Origin: Sediminivirga luteola
GTDB taxonomy: Bacteria; Actinomycetota; Actinomycetes; Actinomycetales; Brevibacteriaceae
Direction of reading: 5' to 3'
Assembly: GCF_014639315.1 (NCBI RefSeq)
Contig: NZ_BMFY01000013.1
Location: 62,001-126,000 of the forward strand
Length of the DNA: 64,000 nucleotides
In this document: positions 9,126 to 17,785 of the stretch, piece after piece
Layout: each line of letters opens with the position of its first letter
Numbering within the stretch: the first letter of the stretch is position 1
Notes under the pieces: generated by a model
What the model was told of the DNA's origin: nothing
What the model saw: the letters and a program-made list of their open reading frames with translations, nothing else
Databases searched by the model: none
Translations under genes and position numbers: made by a program

Positions 9126-10418
9126 TCAGGCGGCCAGCAGTTTCTCCAGCGCGGCCAGCCGCACGCACACCACCAGGCCGTCCACCGCCTTCTGCACGTC
9201 CTGCGGCTCCGGCAGCGTCGGGGCGATGCGGATGTTCTCGTCCCGCGGATCGAGTCCGTGCGGGAACGCCGCGCCGGCGGGAGTCAGGGCGATGCCGGCC
9301 TCCGCGGCCAGCTTGATCACCCGGTCCGCGGTGCCCGGCAGGACGTCCAGGCTGATGAAGTAGCCGCCCGCGGGACGCGTCCAGCGCGCGATGCCCAGCC
9401 CGCCCAGGCCTTGGTCGAGCGTGCGCAGCACCGCCTGGAACTTCGGCGCGATGATCTCGGCGTGCCTGCGCATATGCGCGCGCACGCCCTCCGCGTCCTG
9501 GAAGAACCGCAGGTGGCGCAACTGGTTGATCTTGTCCGGGCCGATGGACATCTGCCCGGCATGGTGCAGGTACCAGCGGATGTTGGCCGGGCTGGAGGCG
9601 TAGAAGGCGACTCCGGCACCGGCATGGGTGATCTTGGAGGTGGAGGCGAAGACGTGCACCCGGTCCGGGTTGCCGCTGGCCTCGGCCAGCCCGAGGACAT
9701 CCAGCGGCGCGGGCTCGTCCGGGCCCAGGTGGTGGAGAGCATAGGCGTTGTCCCACAGGATCTTGAAGTCCGGGGCCGCCGTGGTCATGGAGACCAGCTC
9801 GCGGACCACCGGCTCGCTGTAGGTGATGCCGGTGGGGTTGGAGTACATCGGGACCGCCCACATCGCCTTGATCGAGGAGTCCGCGGCCACCAGCTGGCGC
9901 ACCACCGCCATATCCGGGCCCTCATCGGTCAGGGGCACCGGGATCAGCTCGAAGCCGAGGGACTCCGCCACCGTGTAGTGCCGGTCGTAGCCGGGGACGG
10001 GGCAGAGCATCTTCGGCGCCTGCGGCTGGCGGATCCATCCGCTGCTGCCGTCATCGGCGGTGCCGTGCAGGACGGAGAACCCGAGCGCCGCGTGCATGAG
10101 CACGAGGGAGGAATTGCCCTGCGCCAGGAGCTGCTCCGCCGGGATCCCGAGCAGTTCCCCGAAGACGGCGCGCAGTTCCGGCAGGCCCTCCAGGCCGCCG
10201 TAGTTACGGACGTCGACGCCACCCGGGCTGCGGTAGTCGTCCGCCGTGACGGCGGTGAGCAGGGGCCCGGCGAGGTCCAGCTGAGCGGGGGCGGGCTTGC
10301 CCCGGGTCAGATCCAGTGCGAGGCCGCTCTCGGCGAGAGCCGCGTACCCGGCGCGGGCATCCTCCAGGGCGGCGGCCAGTGCGGTGCGATCCAGATCGGG
10401 GTAGCGGGAAGCGCTCAC
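9126..10418 (-). CDS. Aspartate aminotransferase family (AspT-type, PLP-dependent)
   Basis: A 430-residue fold-type I aminotransferase. It resembles the AspT-type aspartate aminotransferases described in Corynebacterium (Pfam Aminotran_MocR/PF12897 group) rather than the AspC type. Visible features are the substrate loop YGGLEGLPELR, MYSNPTG (Asn contact to PLP), ILWDNAYALHHL (Asp for the pyridine nitrogen, Tyr for O3') and ASTSKITHAG with the Schiff-base lysine. The likely role is aspartate/oxaloacetate interconversion, fitting the pyruvate carboxylase gene upstream. The start codon is GTG. The neighbouring methyltransferase gene diverges from it. Confidence 0.85.
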   Translation of the reverse strand: MSASRYPDLDRTALAAALEDARAGYAALAESGLALDLTRGKPAPAQLDLAGPLLTAVTADDYRSPGGVDVRNYGGLEGLPELRAVFGELLGIPAEQLLAQGNSSLVLMHAALGFSVLHGTADDGSSGWIRQPQAPKMLCPVPGYDRHYTVAESLGFELIPVPLTDEGPDMAVVRQLVAADSSIKAMWAVPMYSNPTGITYSEPVVRELVSMTTAAPDFKILWDNAYALHHLGPDEPAPLDVLGLAEASGNPDRVHVFASTSKITHAGAGVAFYASSPANIRWYLHHAGQMSIGPDKINQLRHLRFFQDAEGVRAHMRRHAEIIAPKFQAVLRTLDQGLGGLGIARWTRPAGGYFISLDVLPGTADRVIKLAAEAGIALTPAGAAFPHGLDPRDENIRIAPTLPEPQDVQKAVDGLVVCVRLAALEKLLAA

Positions 10419-10566
10419 GGCGTGCTGTGCTCTTTTCTCTCATCGGACCCGCGCGCCGCGCCCGGGGCCGACGAAGCCCTCGTCCATGGCGCGCCATTAG
10501 TGTTGATGCCAGTCTATTGCCAACCATTGCCAACGGCATCCGCCATGTCAGGAGGGCGCGAGTTCG

Positions 10567-11343
10567 ATGTCGGCACCTCGCATCCCCGCCGTCCGGCGGC
10601 AGGAGCTGGGCGCGGCGTACGCCGATGAGGGACGCGCCTATCACGCGGTCCGTCCCGGGTACCCGGCTGAGGCCTTCGACTGGCTGCTGGCCCCGCTGGA
10701 CGGGACCCGGCTGCGGGCGGCGGTCGACATCGGCGCCGGGACGGGCAAGTCCACGGCGGGGCTGCTGGCCCGCTTCCCGGCTGAGAGCGTCACCGCGGTG
10801 GACCCGAGCGCGGAGATGCTGGCCGTGCTGCGGGACGAGCTTCCCGGGGTGCGCGTGGCGCCCGGCCGGGCGGAGGCGCTGCCGATCCCGGGCGGTTCCG
10901 TCGATGTGGCGCTGCTGGCGCAGGCCTGGCACTGGGTGGAACCGCGGGACTGCGGGCGTGAGCTGCTGCGCGTGCTGCGGCCCGGGGGAGTGGCGGCGAT
11001 CCTGATCAACCAGCTGGACGTGCGGCTCGGATCCGTGCTCCGGCTCAGCCGCATCATCCACGCCGGCGACGTCTACGACGAGACCTTCCGCCCGGCACTG
11101 CCGGACGGATTCGGGCCGGTGGCGTTCGCCGAGTTCGGGTTCACCCAGGAACTCGACCGCGACGGGGTGTTCGCGCTGGCGCGAAGCCGCAGTTACTGGC
11201 GCCGGGCCGGTCCGCGCGGCCGGGCCCGGCTGGAGGAGAACCTGCGGTGGTTCCTGGACGAGCACCTGCGTCTGGACCCCGCAGGTTCCCTCCGGCTGCC
11301 GTATCGCTGCTTCGCGCTGCGCGCGGTCCGTCAGTCCTCGTGA
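10567..11343 (+). CDS. Class I SAM-dependent methyltransferase
   Basis: A 258-residue protein of the Methyltransf_11 type. Motif I is VDIGAGTGKSTAGLL (about residues 56-70), followed by AVDPSAEML (acidic residue binding the SAM ribose) and LLAQAWHWVEP. It resembles the broad actinobacterial group of small-molecule methyltransferases; no substrate can be read from sequence or neighbours. A strong ribosome site AGGAGGG precedes the ATG. Its 3' end overlaps the convergent ferritin gene by 13 bp. Confidence 0.85.
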   Translation: MSAPRIPAVRRQELGAAYADEGRAYHAVRPGYPAEAFDWLLAPLDGTRLRAAVDIGAGTGKSTAGLLARFPAESVTAVDPSAEMLAVLRDELPGVRVAPGRAEALPIPGGSVDVALLAQAWHWVEPRDCGRELLRVLRPGGVAAILINQLDVRLGSVLRLSRIIHAGDVYDETFRPALPDGFGPVAFAEFGFTQELDRDGVFALARSRSYWRRAGPRGRARLEENLRWFLDEHLRLDPAGSLRLPYRCFALRAVRQSS

Positions 11344-11852
11344 TCCGGGGTGATCTCGGGGCTGCGTTCGCCCAGCTTGGCGTCCATCCGCAGCAGGCCG
11401 GCGCCGTCGTCGCCGATGAGGCGCAGCTGCGCGACCACCTGGCCGACGGAGGCCTCCTCCTCGACCTGCTCGTCGATGAACCAGTGCAGCAGCGGGAGGA
11501 TGTCCAGATCGCCCTCGGACTGCGCGGTGCGGTACAGCTCCCGGATGGCTGCTGAGACCTTCTCCTCATGCGCGAGCGCGGCCTCGAACAGCTCGGCCGG
11601 GCTGTCGGCCTTGAGCTCTTCCGGTTCGATGGCGCCGATGGCCGGGGCATGCCCGCGGTCGAGCGCGTGCTGGATGAACTTGGCCGCGTGCACCTGCTCT
11701 TCCTCGGACTGCGCGCGCATCCAGCCGGCCATGCCGGGAAGATCGAGGTGGTCGAGCTCGATGGCGAGCTGGAGGTACACGAGGGAGGCTTTGAGCTCCA
11801 GGGTGACCTGATCGGTGACGGCCTTGGCCAGGGCGGGGGTGAGTTCTGCCAT
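11331..11852 (-). CDS. Ferritin, non-haem iron storage
   Basis: A 173-residue four-helix-bundle ferritin. Ferroxidase ligands are visible in helix A (LELKASLVYLQ), helix B (SEEEQVHAAKF, the ExxH pair) and helix C (FIDEQVEEEASV). It stores iron as a mineral in a 24-mer cytosolic shell and lacks the haem-binding features of bacterioferritin. An IdeR/DtxR-like inverted repeat lies about 95 bp upstream, which fits iron-dependent control as known for mycobacterial bfrB. The 3' end overlaps the methyltransferase gene by 13 bp. Confidence 0.92.
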   Translation of the reverse strand: MAELTPALAKAVTDQVTLELKASLVYLQLAIELDHLDLPGMAGWMRAQSEEEQVHAAKFIQHALDRGHAPAIGAIEPEELKADSPAELFEAALAHEEKVSAAIRELYRTAQSEGDLDILPLLHWFIDEQVEEEASVGQVVAQLRLIGDDGAGLLRMDAKLGERSPEITPDHED

Positions 11853-11944
11853 GATGTGCTCCTCGTCTTAGGCGAACTGCTGCGCCGGACCTGCACCGGC
11901 GCGCTCGCATCGCCAGCTTATCCGGAACGATTCCAGATTGTAAG

Positions 11945-11963
11945 CGAGGTGCGTCTCACCTTA
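11945..11963 (-). promoter_or_regulatory. Candidate IdeR/DtxR operator before ferritin
   Basis: The core is AGGTG-N5-CACCT. Read on the minus strand, the 19 positions agree with the DtxR/IdeR consensus at 12 of 19. It lies 93-111 bp upstream of the ferritin start. IdeR activates ferritin genes from upstream sites in mycobacteria, so position and orientation make sense, but the match is imperfect. Confidence 0.4.
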
Positions 11964-12055
11964 GCGCGCCTGTCAGTGGGTTCCAGGCTGGTCGTTTAGG
12001 CTGATGGGGCGCGTACGCGGCGGCTGTTCCGCCTGACACGAGGAGTGATGCGACG

Positions 12056-13048
12056 ATGCCGGCTGAGCGCCAGGACGTCCCGGAGCAGCCCGAGCCACCC
12101 GGATCGCGGCAGCCGGACCTGCGCGGGACCGCGGTCAACCGGCGCGGCCTGAGCCTGGCGGTCTTCCTCGTCCTGGCGTTCGGCCTGGCCTGGCTCACCG
12201 CCTCGCCGCTGTGGCTGCTCGACACGGCCGGGCTGCCCGCCGAGGCCACGGCCCTGCTGGCCACCGGCGTGAGCGCGGCGATGATGCTCACCCCGGGCCT
12301 GGCCGCCTTCGTCGCGGCCCGATGGGTGGAACGGCACCGGGGCCGTGCCCTCGTCGCGCGTTTGAGACTCGGCGGCCGCGGCGGTTTCCGCCAGATCGCC
12401 GTGTGGACCCTCGGCTTCGCCGCGGTGATCATCGCGCTGTGCCTCGTCACGGCCGTGGTGGCCATCGGGTTCGGTGCGATCACCCCGGACTGGACGTTCT
12501 CCGCGCTGGAAGCGCAGGCCGAGGGCGCGATGCCCGGCTGGGTGCTGTTCGCGCTCACCGCCGCGTCCATCCCGATCGCCGCGCTCGTACCCAACGCGCT
12601 GCTGGCCGCCGGCGAGGAGATCGGCTGGCGCGGATACCTCACCCCGGTGCTGGCGCCGCTGGGCCGGCCCGCGACGATCGTCCTGGGCGGCGTCATCTGG
12701 GGGCTCTGGCATGCGCCGGTGGTGATGCTCGGCCACAACTTCGGGCTGTACGGCTTGCCGGGCGTGGGCCTGATGATCGTCGGCTGCATCGTCCTGGGTG
12801 CGCTGTTCATCGAGGTGACGGAGCGGACGTCCTCGGTCTGGCCGGCCGTGGTGGGTCACGGCGCGTTCAACGCCGCCGCCGGGATCGGGCTGGCCGTTCA
12901 GTCCGCCGAGGTCCCGCCGGACCTGGTCATCGCGAACCCGCTCGGGATCGCTGGATGGATCGTCTTCGGCGCGGCCGGGCTCGGCTGGCTCCTGCTGGCC
13001 CGGCTAGGATCGTCGCATGGCCGAACTCCACGAACTGAGCGCCCTTGA
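12056..13048 (+). CDS. CPBP-family intramembrane metalloprotease
   Basis: A 330-residue membrane protein with about eight hydrophobic segments. It carries the CPBP/Abi motifs: EEIGWRGYL (motif 1, EExxxR), a conserved histidine in WGLWHAPVVM (motif 2) and VVGHGAFNAAAG (motif 3). Bacterial members are predicted glutamic-type or metal-dependent intramembrane proteases related to CAAX prenyl proteases, with diverse roles. The ATG follows GAGGAG. Its last 32 bp overlap the amidase gene, which appears to have its own promoter inside this reading frame. Confidence 0.88.
   Translation: MPAERQDVPEQPEPPGSRQPDLRGTAVNRRGLSLAVFLVLAFGLAWLTASPLWLLDTAGLPAEATALLATGVSAAMMLTPGLAAFVAARWVERHRGRALVARLRLGGRGGFRQIAVWTLGFAAVIIALCLVTAVVAIGFGAITPDWTFSALEAQAEGAMPGWVLFALTAASIPIAALVPNALLAAGEEIGWRGYLTPVLAPLGRPATIVLGGVIWGLWHAPVVMLGHNFGLYGLPGVGLMIVGCIVLGALFIEVTERTSSVWPAVVGHGAFNAAAGIGLAVQSAEVPPDLVIANPLGIAGWIVFGAAGLGWLLLARLGSSHGRTPRTERP
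13005..13010 (+). promoter_or_regulatory. Probable -10 element of leaderless amidase gene
   Basis: TAGGAT lies 6 bp before the amidase ATG with no ribosome site between, inside the 3' end of the CPBP gene. This would allow the amidase to be transcribed independently as a leaderless mRNA. Confidence 0.45.
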
Positions 13049-14444
13049 GCTGGGGAAGCGGATCGCGACCGGCGAGATCAGCAGCGAGGAGGCCGTCCGG
13101 CACTTCGCCGGCCGAATCGAGGCCAGCTCGCACGCGCCCGGGGCGTTCCTGACCCTGAATCTGGACGATGCGCTGGCCCGGAGCCGGGCTTTCGACGAGG
13201 ACGCAGCGCGCGCCCGCCGGGCGGGCGAGGTCCCTGCCTCGCCGCTGGCGGGCGTGCCCACCGCCATCAAGGACCTCAACCCCACCCCGGGCATCCGCAC
13301 GACCTTCGGCTCCTACGCCTGCCGGGACCTCGTCCCGGAGGCGGGTGACAACATCGTGGTCCGGATGCAGGCGGCGGGCCTGATCTCCCTCGGCAAGACC
13401 AACACACCGGAGTTCGGGACCAGCTGTTACACGGAGAACGCCCTCGGCCCGGCCGCGGAGACCCCGTGGCGCGCCGGGCATATGGCCGGCGGCTCTTCCG
13501 GCGGCGCCGCCACGGCGGTGGCCGCCGGCCTGGTGCCGCTTGCGCACGGCAGCGACGGCGGCGGCTCCATCCGGATCCCGGCGTCGTGCTGCGGGCTGTT
13601 CGGCTTCAAACCGAGCCGTGGGCGCATCTCCCCGGCACCGGCCTACGGCGACCCGATGGGCTTGGCGACCGCCGGCGCGCTCAGCCGCGACGTCCGCGAC
13701 GCGGCCGCCCTCATCGATGTCCTCGCCGGCCGCGAGCCCGGCGACCCGTACTGGGCGCCAGAGGCGACCGGCAGCTTCCTCTCGGCGTGCCAGGAGGCAC
13801 CCGGGCGGCTGCGCATCGCCCGGTTCTCCCGCCCCATCATCACCGAGGCGCAGGTGCATCCCGATTGCCTGGCCGCCTACGAGTCGATGAGAGCACTGCT
13901 GGAGTCCCTCGGCCACGAGGTGGTCGAGATCGAGGCGCCCATCGGGCCCGATGCGGCTCCCGCTTTTGAGGTGTGCTGGTCCGTGCTGACCGCCCTGGCG
14001 CCGCTCCCGGCGGACCAGGAGGACGATCTGATGCCCATCACCCGGTGGCTGATGGACCGCGGCCGGTCGACGGGCGCCGTCGAGTTCGGCCGGGCCCTGG
14101 TGGAACTGCGGCAGATCGCGGCCCGCGCACTGGAGGCCCTGGCGCCGTACGATGCCGTGCTCACCCCGACGCTCGCGCAGCCGCCGCTCGAAGTGGGGGC
14201 GATCCGGGACGACGAGGACCCGCACGCCGATTTCGAAGCGCAGAAGCGCTTCAGCCCCTTCACCTCCGCCTGGAACGTCACCGGCATGCCGGCGGTGTCG
14301 ATCCCCACCGCCGTGTCCGGCTCGGGACTTCCGATCGGGACCATGCTCGCCGGGCGGCCCGGCGAGGATCATGCGCTGTTCTCCCTGGCAGCGCAGATCG
14401 AGACGGCCACCGGGTTCCCCGCCTGGCGCGCGCCGGGCGTCTAG
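13017..14444 (+). CDS. Amidase (amidase-signature family)
   Basis: A 475-residue hydrolase of the amidase-signature family with the Ser-cisSer-Lys triad. The catalytic lysine is in TAIKDLNPTPG, and the signature block runs from AGGSSGGAATAVAAG to HGSDGGGSIRIPASCCG, with FKPSRGRIS after it. The family includes GatA, but there is no GatB or GatC nearby and the C-terminus is not GatA-like, so a free-standing amidase acting on an unknown amide is more likely. It overlaps the upstream CPBP gene by 32 bp. Confidence 0.88.
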   Translation: MAELHELSALELGKRIATGEISSEEAVRHFAGRIEASSHAPGAFLTLNLDDALARSRAFDEDAARARRAGEVPASPLAGVPTAIKDLNPTPGIRTTFGSYACRDLVPEAGDNIVVRMQAAGLISLGKTNTPEFGTSCYTENALGPAAETPWRAGHMAGGSSGGAATAVAAGLVPLAHGSDGGGSIRIPASCCGLFGFKPSRGRISPAPAYGDPMGLATAGALSRDVRDAAALIDVLAGREPGDPYWAPEATGSFLSACQEAPGRLRIARFSRPIITEAQVHPDCLAAYESMRALLESLGHEVVEIEAPIGPDAAPAFEVCWSVLTALAPLPADQEDDLMPITRWLMDRGRSTGAVEFGRALVELRQIAARALEALAPYDAVLTPTLAQPPLEVGAIRDDEDPHADFEAQKRFSPFTSAWNVTGMPAVSIPTAVSGSGLPIGTMLAGRPGEDHALFSLAAQIETATGFPAWRAPGV

Positions 14445-14492
14445 GGCGCATCCCGCACGCCGGCGCGCACGAGCGGTACGCGCCGGGAGGCC

Positions 14493-15356
14493 TCAGGCCG
14501 CGTCGAGGATGGCCTGGGAGAACTCGGGCCAGGCCTGCGCGGCCCAGTCGCCGAAGGCGCGGTCGGTCAGCGCGATGGCCGCCAGCCCGGCGTCCGGGTC
14601 GACCCAGAGGAAGGTCCCGGACTGGCCGAAGTGCCCGTAGGTCCGCGGGGAGTTCCCCGGAGCGGTCCAGTGCGGATCCTTGGATCCCCGCAGTGAGAAC
14701 CCCAGACCCCAGTCGCAGGGTCGCTGCCGGCCGAATCCCGGCAGCACGCCGTCGAGCCCCGGGAACTGCACCGAGACGGCTTCGGTGAGAGTACTGGCGT
14801 GCAGCAACTGCGGGCGCTGCAGCTCAGCGGCAAAGCGGAGCAGATCGTTCACGCTGGAAGCTGCCGCATGAGCCGGTGAGCCGCCGAGCTCCGTGGCGGT
14901 CATGCCCAGCGGATCCAGCACCGCCTCGCGCAGATACTCCGCGAAGGCCATCCCGGTGGCACGCTCGAGCTCTTCGCCGAGCACCTCGAAGCCGGCGTTC
15001 GAGTAGATCCGCCGCTCGCCGGGACGAGCGCGCACCCGTCGCTCGGAGAAGTCCAGGCCCGAGGCGTGGGCGAGCAGGTGCCGCACGGTGGCGCCCTCCG
15101 GCACGGAGACCGGGGAATCCAGCTCGAAAGCACCCTCCTCGACAGCGATCAGCACCGCGTAGGCAGCCAGGATCTTGGTCACGGAGGCCAGCGGGAAGAC
15201 CCTGTCCTGCTCGCCATGACGTCCCAGCACACGGCCGTCGGCGGCCAGCACGGCGCCGGCGGCGTGGTCGACCGGCCAGCCGGCCATCCGCTCCACGGTC
15301 TGCTGCATGGTCTGTGCTGCCGCCTCTGGCGGCTCGGCGGAGGAGAGGTTCTGCAT
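14493..15356 (-). CDS. Beta-lactamase-fold serine hydrolase
   Basis: A 287-residue class C beta-lactamase/DD-peptidase-like protein. The SxxK motif is ASVTK (nucleophile Ser), the YxN motif is IYSNAGFEV and the third motif is HFGQSGTF, replacing KTG as in many esterase-like members. No signal peptide is visible, so it is probably a cytosolic esterase or peptidase rather than a periplasmic lactamase. It converges with the amidase gene. The ATG has no ribosome site; TAGGAT lies 7 bp upstream. Confidence 0.85.
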   Translation of the reverse strand: MQNLSSAEPPEAAAQTMQQTVERMAGWPVDHAAGAVLAADGRVLGRHGEQDRVFPLASVTKILAAYAVLIAVEEGAFELDSPVSVPEGATVRHLLAHASGLDFSERRVRARPGERRIYSNAGFEVLGEELERATGMAFAEYLREAVLDPLGMTATELGGSPAHAAASSVNDLLRFAAELQRPQLLHASTLTEAVSVQFPGLDGVLPGFGRQRPCDWGLGFSLRGSKDPHWTAPGNSPRTYGHFGQSGTFLWVDPDAGLAAIALTDRAFGDWAAQAWPEFSQAILDAA

Positions 15357-15363
15357 GCCCCCG

Positions 15364-15369
15364 ATCCTA
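15364..15369 (-). promoter_or_regulatory. Probable -10 element of leaderless serine hydrolase gene
   Basis: TAGGAT on the minus strand, 7 bp before the ATG, with no Shine-Dalgarno sequence. Confidence 0.45.
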
Positions 15370-15653
15370 CGAGACCGTGCCCGTGGCGCCGCTGGAGACC
15401 GTGCCCTCCGCCCCGGAGCAGCCGGCCCCGGACACCTGGGCCGGACCCCGCCTGCCGCGCTGACGAGGCACCTTGTTACTGTGATCGAAGTCCCATCTGC
15501 ACTCTGCCGGTACCCCTTCGACGGGCACCGGCGGCCTCCGGGCAGAGGACGACGTCAGGACCGTACAGGTCGCATGCCCTCACCGGCGGCGGCCTGCTTG
15601 AGGCGTGGTCGCATCTACCGGGGGCCGAGCACCCTTTTCGGGGAGGAGTACAT

Positions 15654-16787
15654 ATGGAGCGTGTCGCGGGGCGACGGCTGAGGATCTGCCTCATCGCGTC
15701 CAGCCGGTTTCCCATCCGCGAGCCCTTCGCCGGCGGGATGGAGTCCCACACGCATCTCCTCGCGCGGAGCCTCCAGCAGCGCGGGCATCAGGTCGCGCTG
15801 TTCGCCGCGCCCGGCTCGGACCCGTGCCTGCAGGCCGAGGAAATCCCGGTGCCGCGTTTCAGCGGACGTTCCTCCGGACGGCCGGATGTGGGTGCCCTGC
15901 CGGCGGAGTGGATGCAAGAGCACCATGCCTACCTCGGTGTCATGCTTGCCCTGCTCGGAGCGCGTGCCCGCGACTTCGACGTCATCCACAACAACAGCCT
16001 CCACCATCTTCCGGTGGCGATGTCGCCGATGCTCCCGGTGCCGCTGCTGACCACGCTGCACACCCCGCCGACCCCGTGGCTGGAGTCGGCGGTGGCGTTC
16101 GCCGGTGCCGCAGCCCGCTTCGTCGCGGTCAGTGCGGCCACGGCCGTGGCCTGGCAGCCATATGTACCGGCCACGGTGGTGCGCAACGGCGTCGATCTGG
16201 CGGCCTGGCGCCCGGGCCCGGGCGGGCCCGACGCCGTATGGACCGGGCGGATCGCGCCGGAGAAAGCCCCGCATCTGGCCGTGCAGGCCGCCCTCATGGC
16301 CGGGATGGCCATCGATCTGGCCGGTCCCGTCATGGACGAAGCCTACTTCCGGCGGGAGCTCAAGCCGCTGCTGTCCTCCACGGTCCGCTACCACGGGCAT
16401 CTGTCCCGCGAGGGAATGCATGCCCTGGTCTCACGCGCCAGGGTGGCGGTGGTCAGCCCGGTCTGGGACGAGCCCTACGGCCTGGTCGCCGCCGAGGCAA
16501 TGGCCTGCGGCACGCCGGTGGCCGCGTTCCGCCGCGGCGGGCTCCCCGAGGTCGTCGCCGCCGAATCCGGCCGCCTCGCCCCGGCGGAGGACACCGCGGC
16601 GCTCGCCGAGGCCATCGTGGCCGCCTCGCAGCTCGACCGGGCCGGCGTCCGCCGCTATGCGGAGCGGCACTGCTCGTCCCAGCGCATGGTGGAGGAGTAC
16701 GAGCAGGCCTATGAGGCCACCATCGACGCCGGCGGCCGCGCTCCCTCCCCGGCTTTCCCCGTCGCCGAGGCGAGAGGGGAGACATGA
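15654..16787 (+). CDS. Glycosyltransferase family 4-like (GT-B), first of four
   Basis: A 377-residue GT-B glycosyltransferase. The N-terminal domain has the nucleotide-sugar fold start FAGGMESHTHLLARSLQQRG and DVIHNNSLHHLP. The C-terminal domain has VVRNGVDLAAW, GRIAPEKAPHLA and the donor-binding EAMACGTPVAAFRRGGLPE. It transfers a sugar from an activated donor to an unknown acceptor. The start was chosen because GGGGAGGAG lies just before ATG 15654; the frame is open further upstream but only over antisense and intergenic sequence. Its TGA overlaps the ATG of the next gene. About 295 bp of intergenic DNA precede it. Confidence 0.88.
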   Translation: MERVAGRRLRICLIASSRFPIREPFAGGMESHTHLLARSLQQRGHQVALFAAPGSDPCLQAEEIPVPRFSGRSSGRPDVGALPAEWMQEHHAYLGVMLALLGARARDFDVIHNNSLHHLPVAMSPMLPVPLLTTLHTPPTPWLESAVAFAGAAARFVAVSAATAVAWQPYVPATVVRNGVDLAAWRPGPGGPDAVWTGRIAPEKAPHLAVQAALMAGMAIDLAGPVMDEAYFRRELKPLLSSTVRYHGHLSREGMHALVSRARVAVVSPVWDEPYGLVAAEAMACGTPVAAFRRGGLPEVVAAESGRLAPAEDTAALAEAIVAASQLDRAGVRRYAERHCSSQRMVEEYEQAYEATIDAGGRAPSPAFPVAEARGET

Positions 16788-17785
16788 TCGGGTACTACGT
16801 GCACCATCAGGGGTCCGGGCATCTGCACCGGGCGCAGGTGCTCGCCGGCGCCCTGGGCGTTCCCGTCACGGGACTGTCCTCGCTGCCGCGTCCGCAGGGC
16901 TGGGCGGGGGAGTGGGTGGTTCTCGCCCGCGACGACACCCCCGCCGACACCGGCCGGGATGTGAGCGCTCACCGGCGTCTGCACTGGGTGCCGAGGCATC
17001 ATCCGGGGCTGGCCTCGCGCATGGCCGCGGTCTCGGCCTGGATCCAGGCGGCGGAGCCGGATCTGGTGATCGCCGATGTCTCGGTGGAGATCCTGCTGCT
17101 GGCGCGGCTGCACGGTACGCCGGTGGCGACGGTCGTGCTGCCCGGCTGCCGTGCCGATGCTGCGCATCAGCTCGGCTTCGATGTCGCCGAGGCGGTCATC
17201 GGGATGTGGCCGGCATCGGCCCGCGGCATCCTCAGCGGCCTGGACGAGGCCCACGCCCGCAAGTTCCACGCCGTGGGCGCGCTGTCCCGGTTCCGGCCCG
17301 CGGAGCCCACCACCCGCTGCGGACCGGGGGAGATCCGGCGGATCACCGTGCTGCACGGCAGCGGGGGAGGGGGACTGAGCCGCAGCACGCTCAGCTCCCT
17401 GCGCCAGGCGGTCCCGGACGCGGAGGTGACCGTGCTGGGCGGGCCGGAGGGAGTCTGGGTGGACGATCCGTGGCCGTTCCTGCAGCGCGCCGATGTGGTG
17501 GTCACGCACGCCGGCCAGAACGCGATCGCCGAGGTCGCCGCCAGCCGCACGCCCGCGGTGGCCGTGGCGCTGCCGCGGCCTTTCGACGAGCAGCGGTACC
17601 TGCTCGGTGCGCTGTGCCGCGGGCCGTGGCCGGTGGTGGCGGCGCCGGAGGGCGGGGACGCCAGAGCCTGGGCCGGGGCGCTCCGCCGGGCCGCCTCCCT
17701 CGACGGCCGTGCCTGGCAGACGTGGAACGACGGCCGTGCCGGGGCCCGCTTCGCGGAGGTGATCGCCCATGTCCGCCGAGCGTGA
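16784..17785 (+). CDS. Glycosyltransferase, MurG/GT28-like
   Basis: A 333-residue protein with a GT-B layout. The N-terminus starts YYVHHQGSGHLHRAQVLA, the glycine-rich loop seen in MurG and GT28 enzymes. The C-terminal half has VLHGSGGGG, then ADVVVTHAGQNAIAEVAA and a PFDEQ motif that in MurG-like proteins contacts the donor. It is not MurG itself, which belongs to the division cluster and has different flanking motifs. It overlaps the upstream glycosyltransferase by 4 bp and the next by 17 bp, so the genes are translated as a unit. Donor and acceptor are unknown. Confidence 0.8.
   Translation: MIGYYVHHQGSGHLHRAQVLAGALGVPVTGLSSLPRPQGWAGEWVVLARDDTPADTGRDVSAHRRLHWVPRHHPGLASRMAAVSAWIQAAEPDLVIADVSVEILLLARLHGTPVATVVLPGCRADAAHQLGFDVAEAVIGMWPASARGILSGLDEAHARKFHAVGALSRFRPAEPTTRCGPGEIRRITVLHGSGGGGLSRSTLSSLRQAVPDAEVTVLGGPEGVWVDDPWPFLQRADVVVTHAGQNAIAEVAASRTPAVAVALPRPFDEQRYLLGALCRGPWPVVAAPEGGDARAWAGALRRAASLDGRAWQTWNDGRAGARFAEVIAHVRRA

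Noticed and set aside
15371-15463. Plus-strand segment with a repeated GAGACCGTGCCC and an open Pro-rich frame
   Set aside because: Only about 30 codons, no start or ribosome site; may be a decayed gene end or chance. The 297-bp interval shows no other feature besides the glycosyltransferase ribosome site.
15066-15653. Upstream extension of the first glycosyltransferase
   Set aside because: It would run antisense into the serine hydrolase; a strong ribosome site marks ATG 15654.
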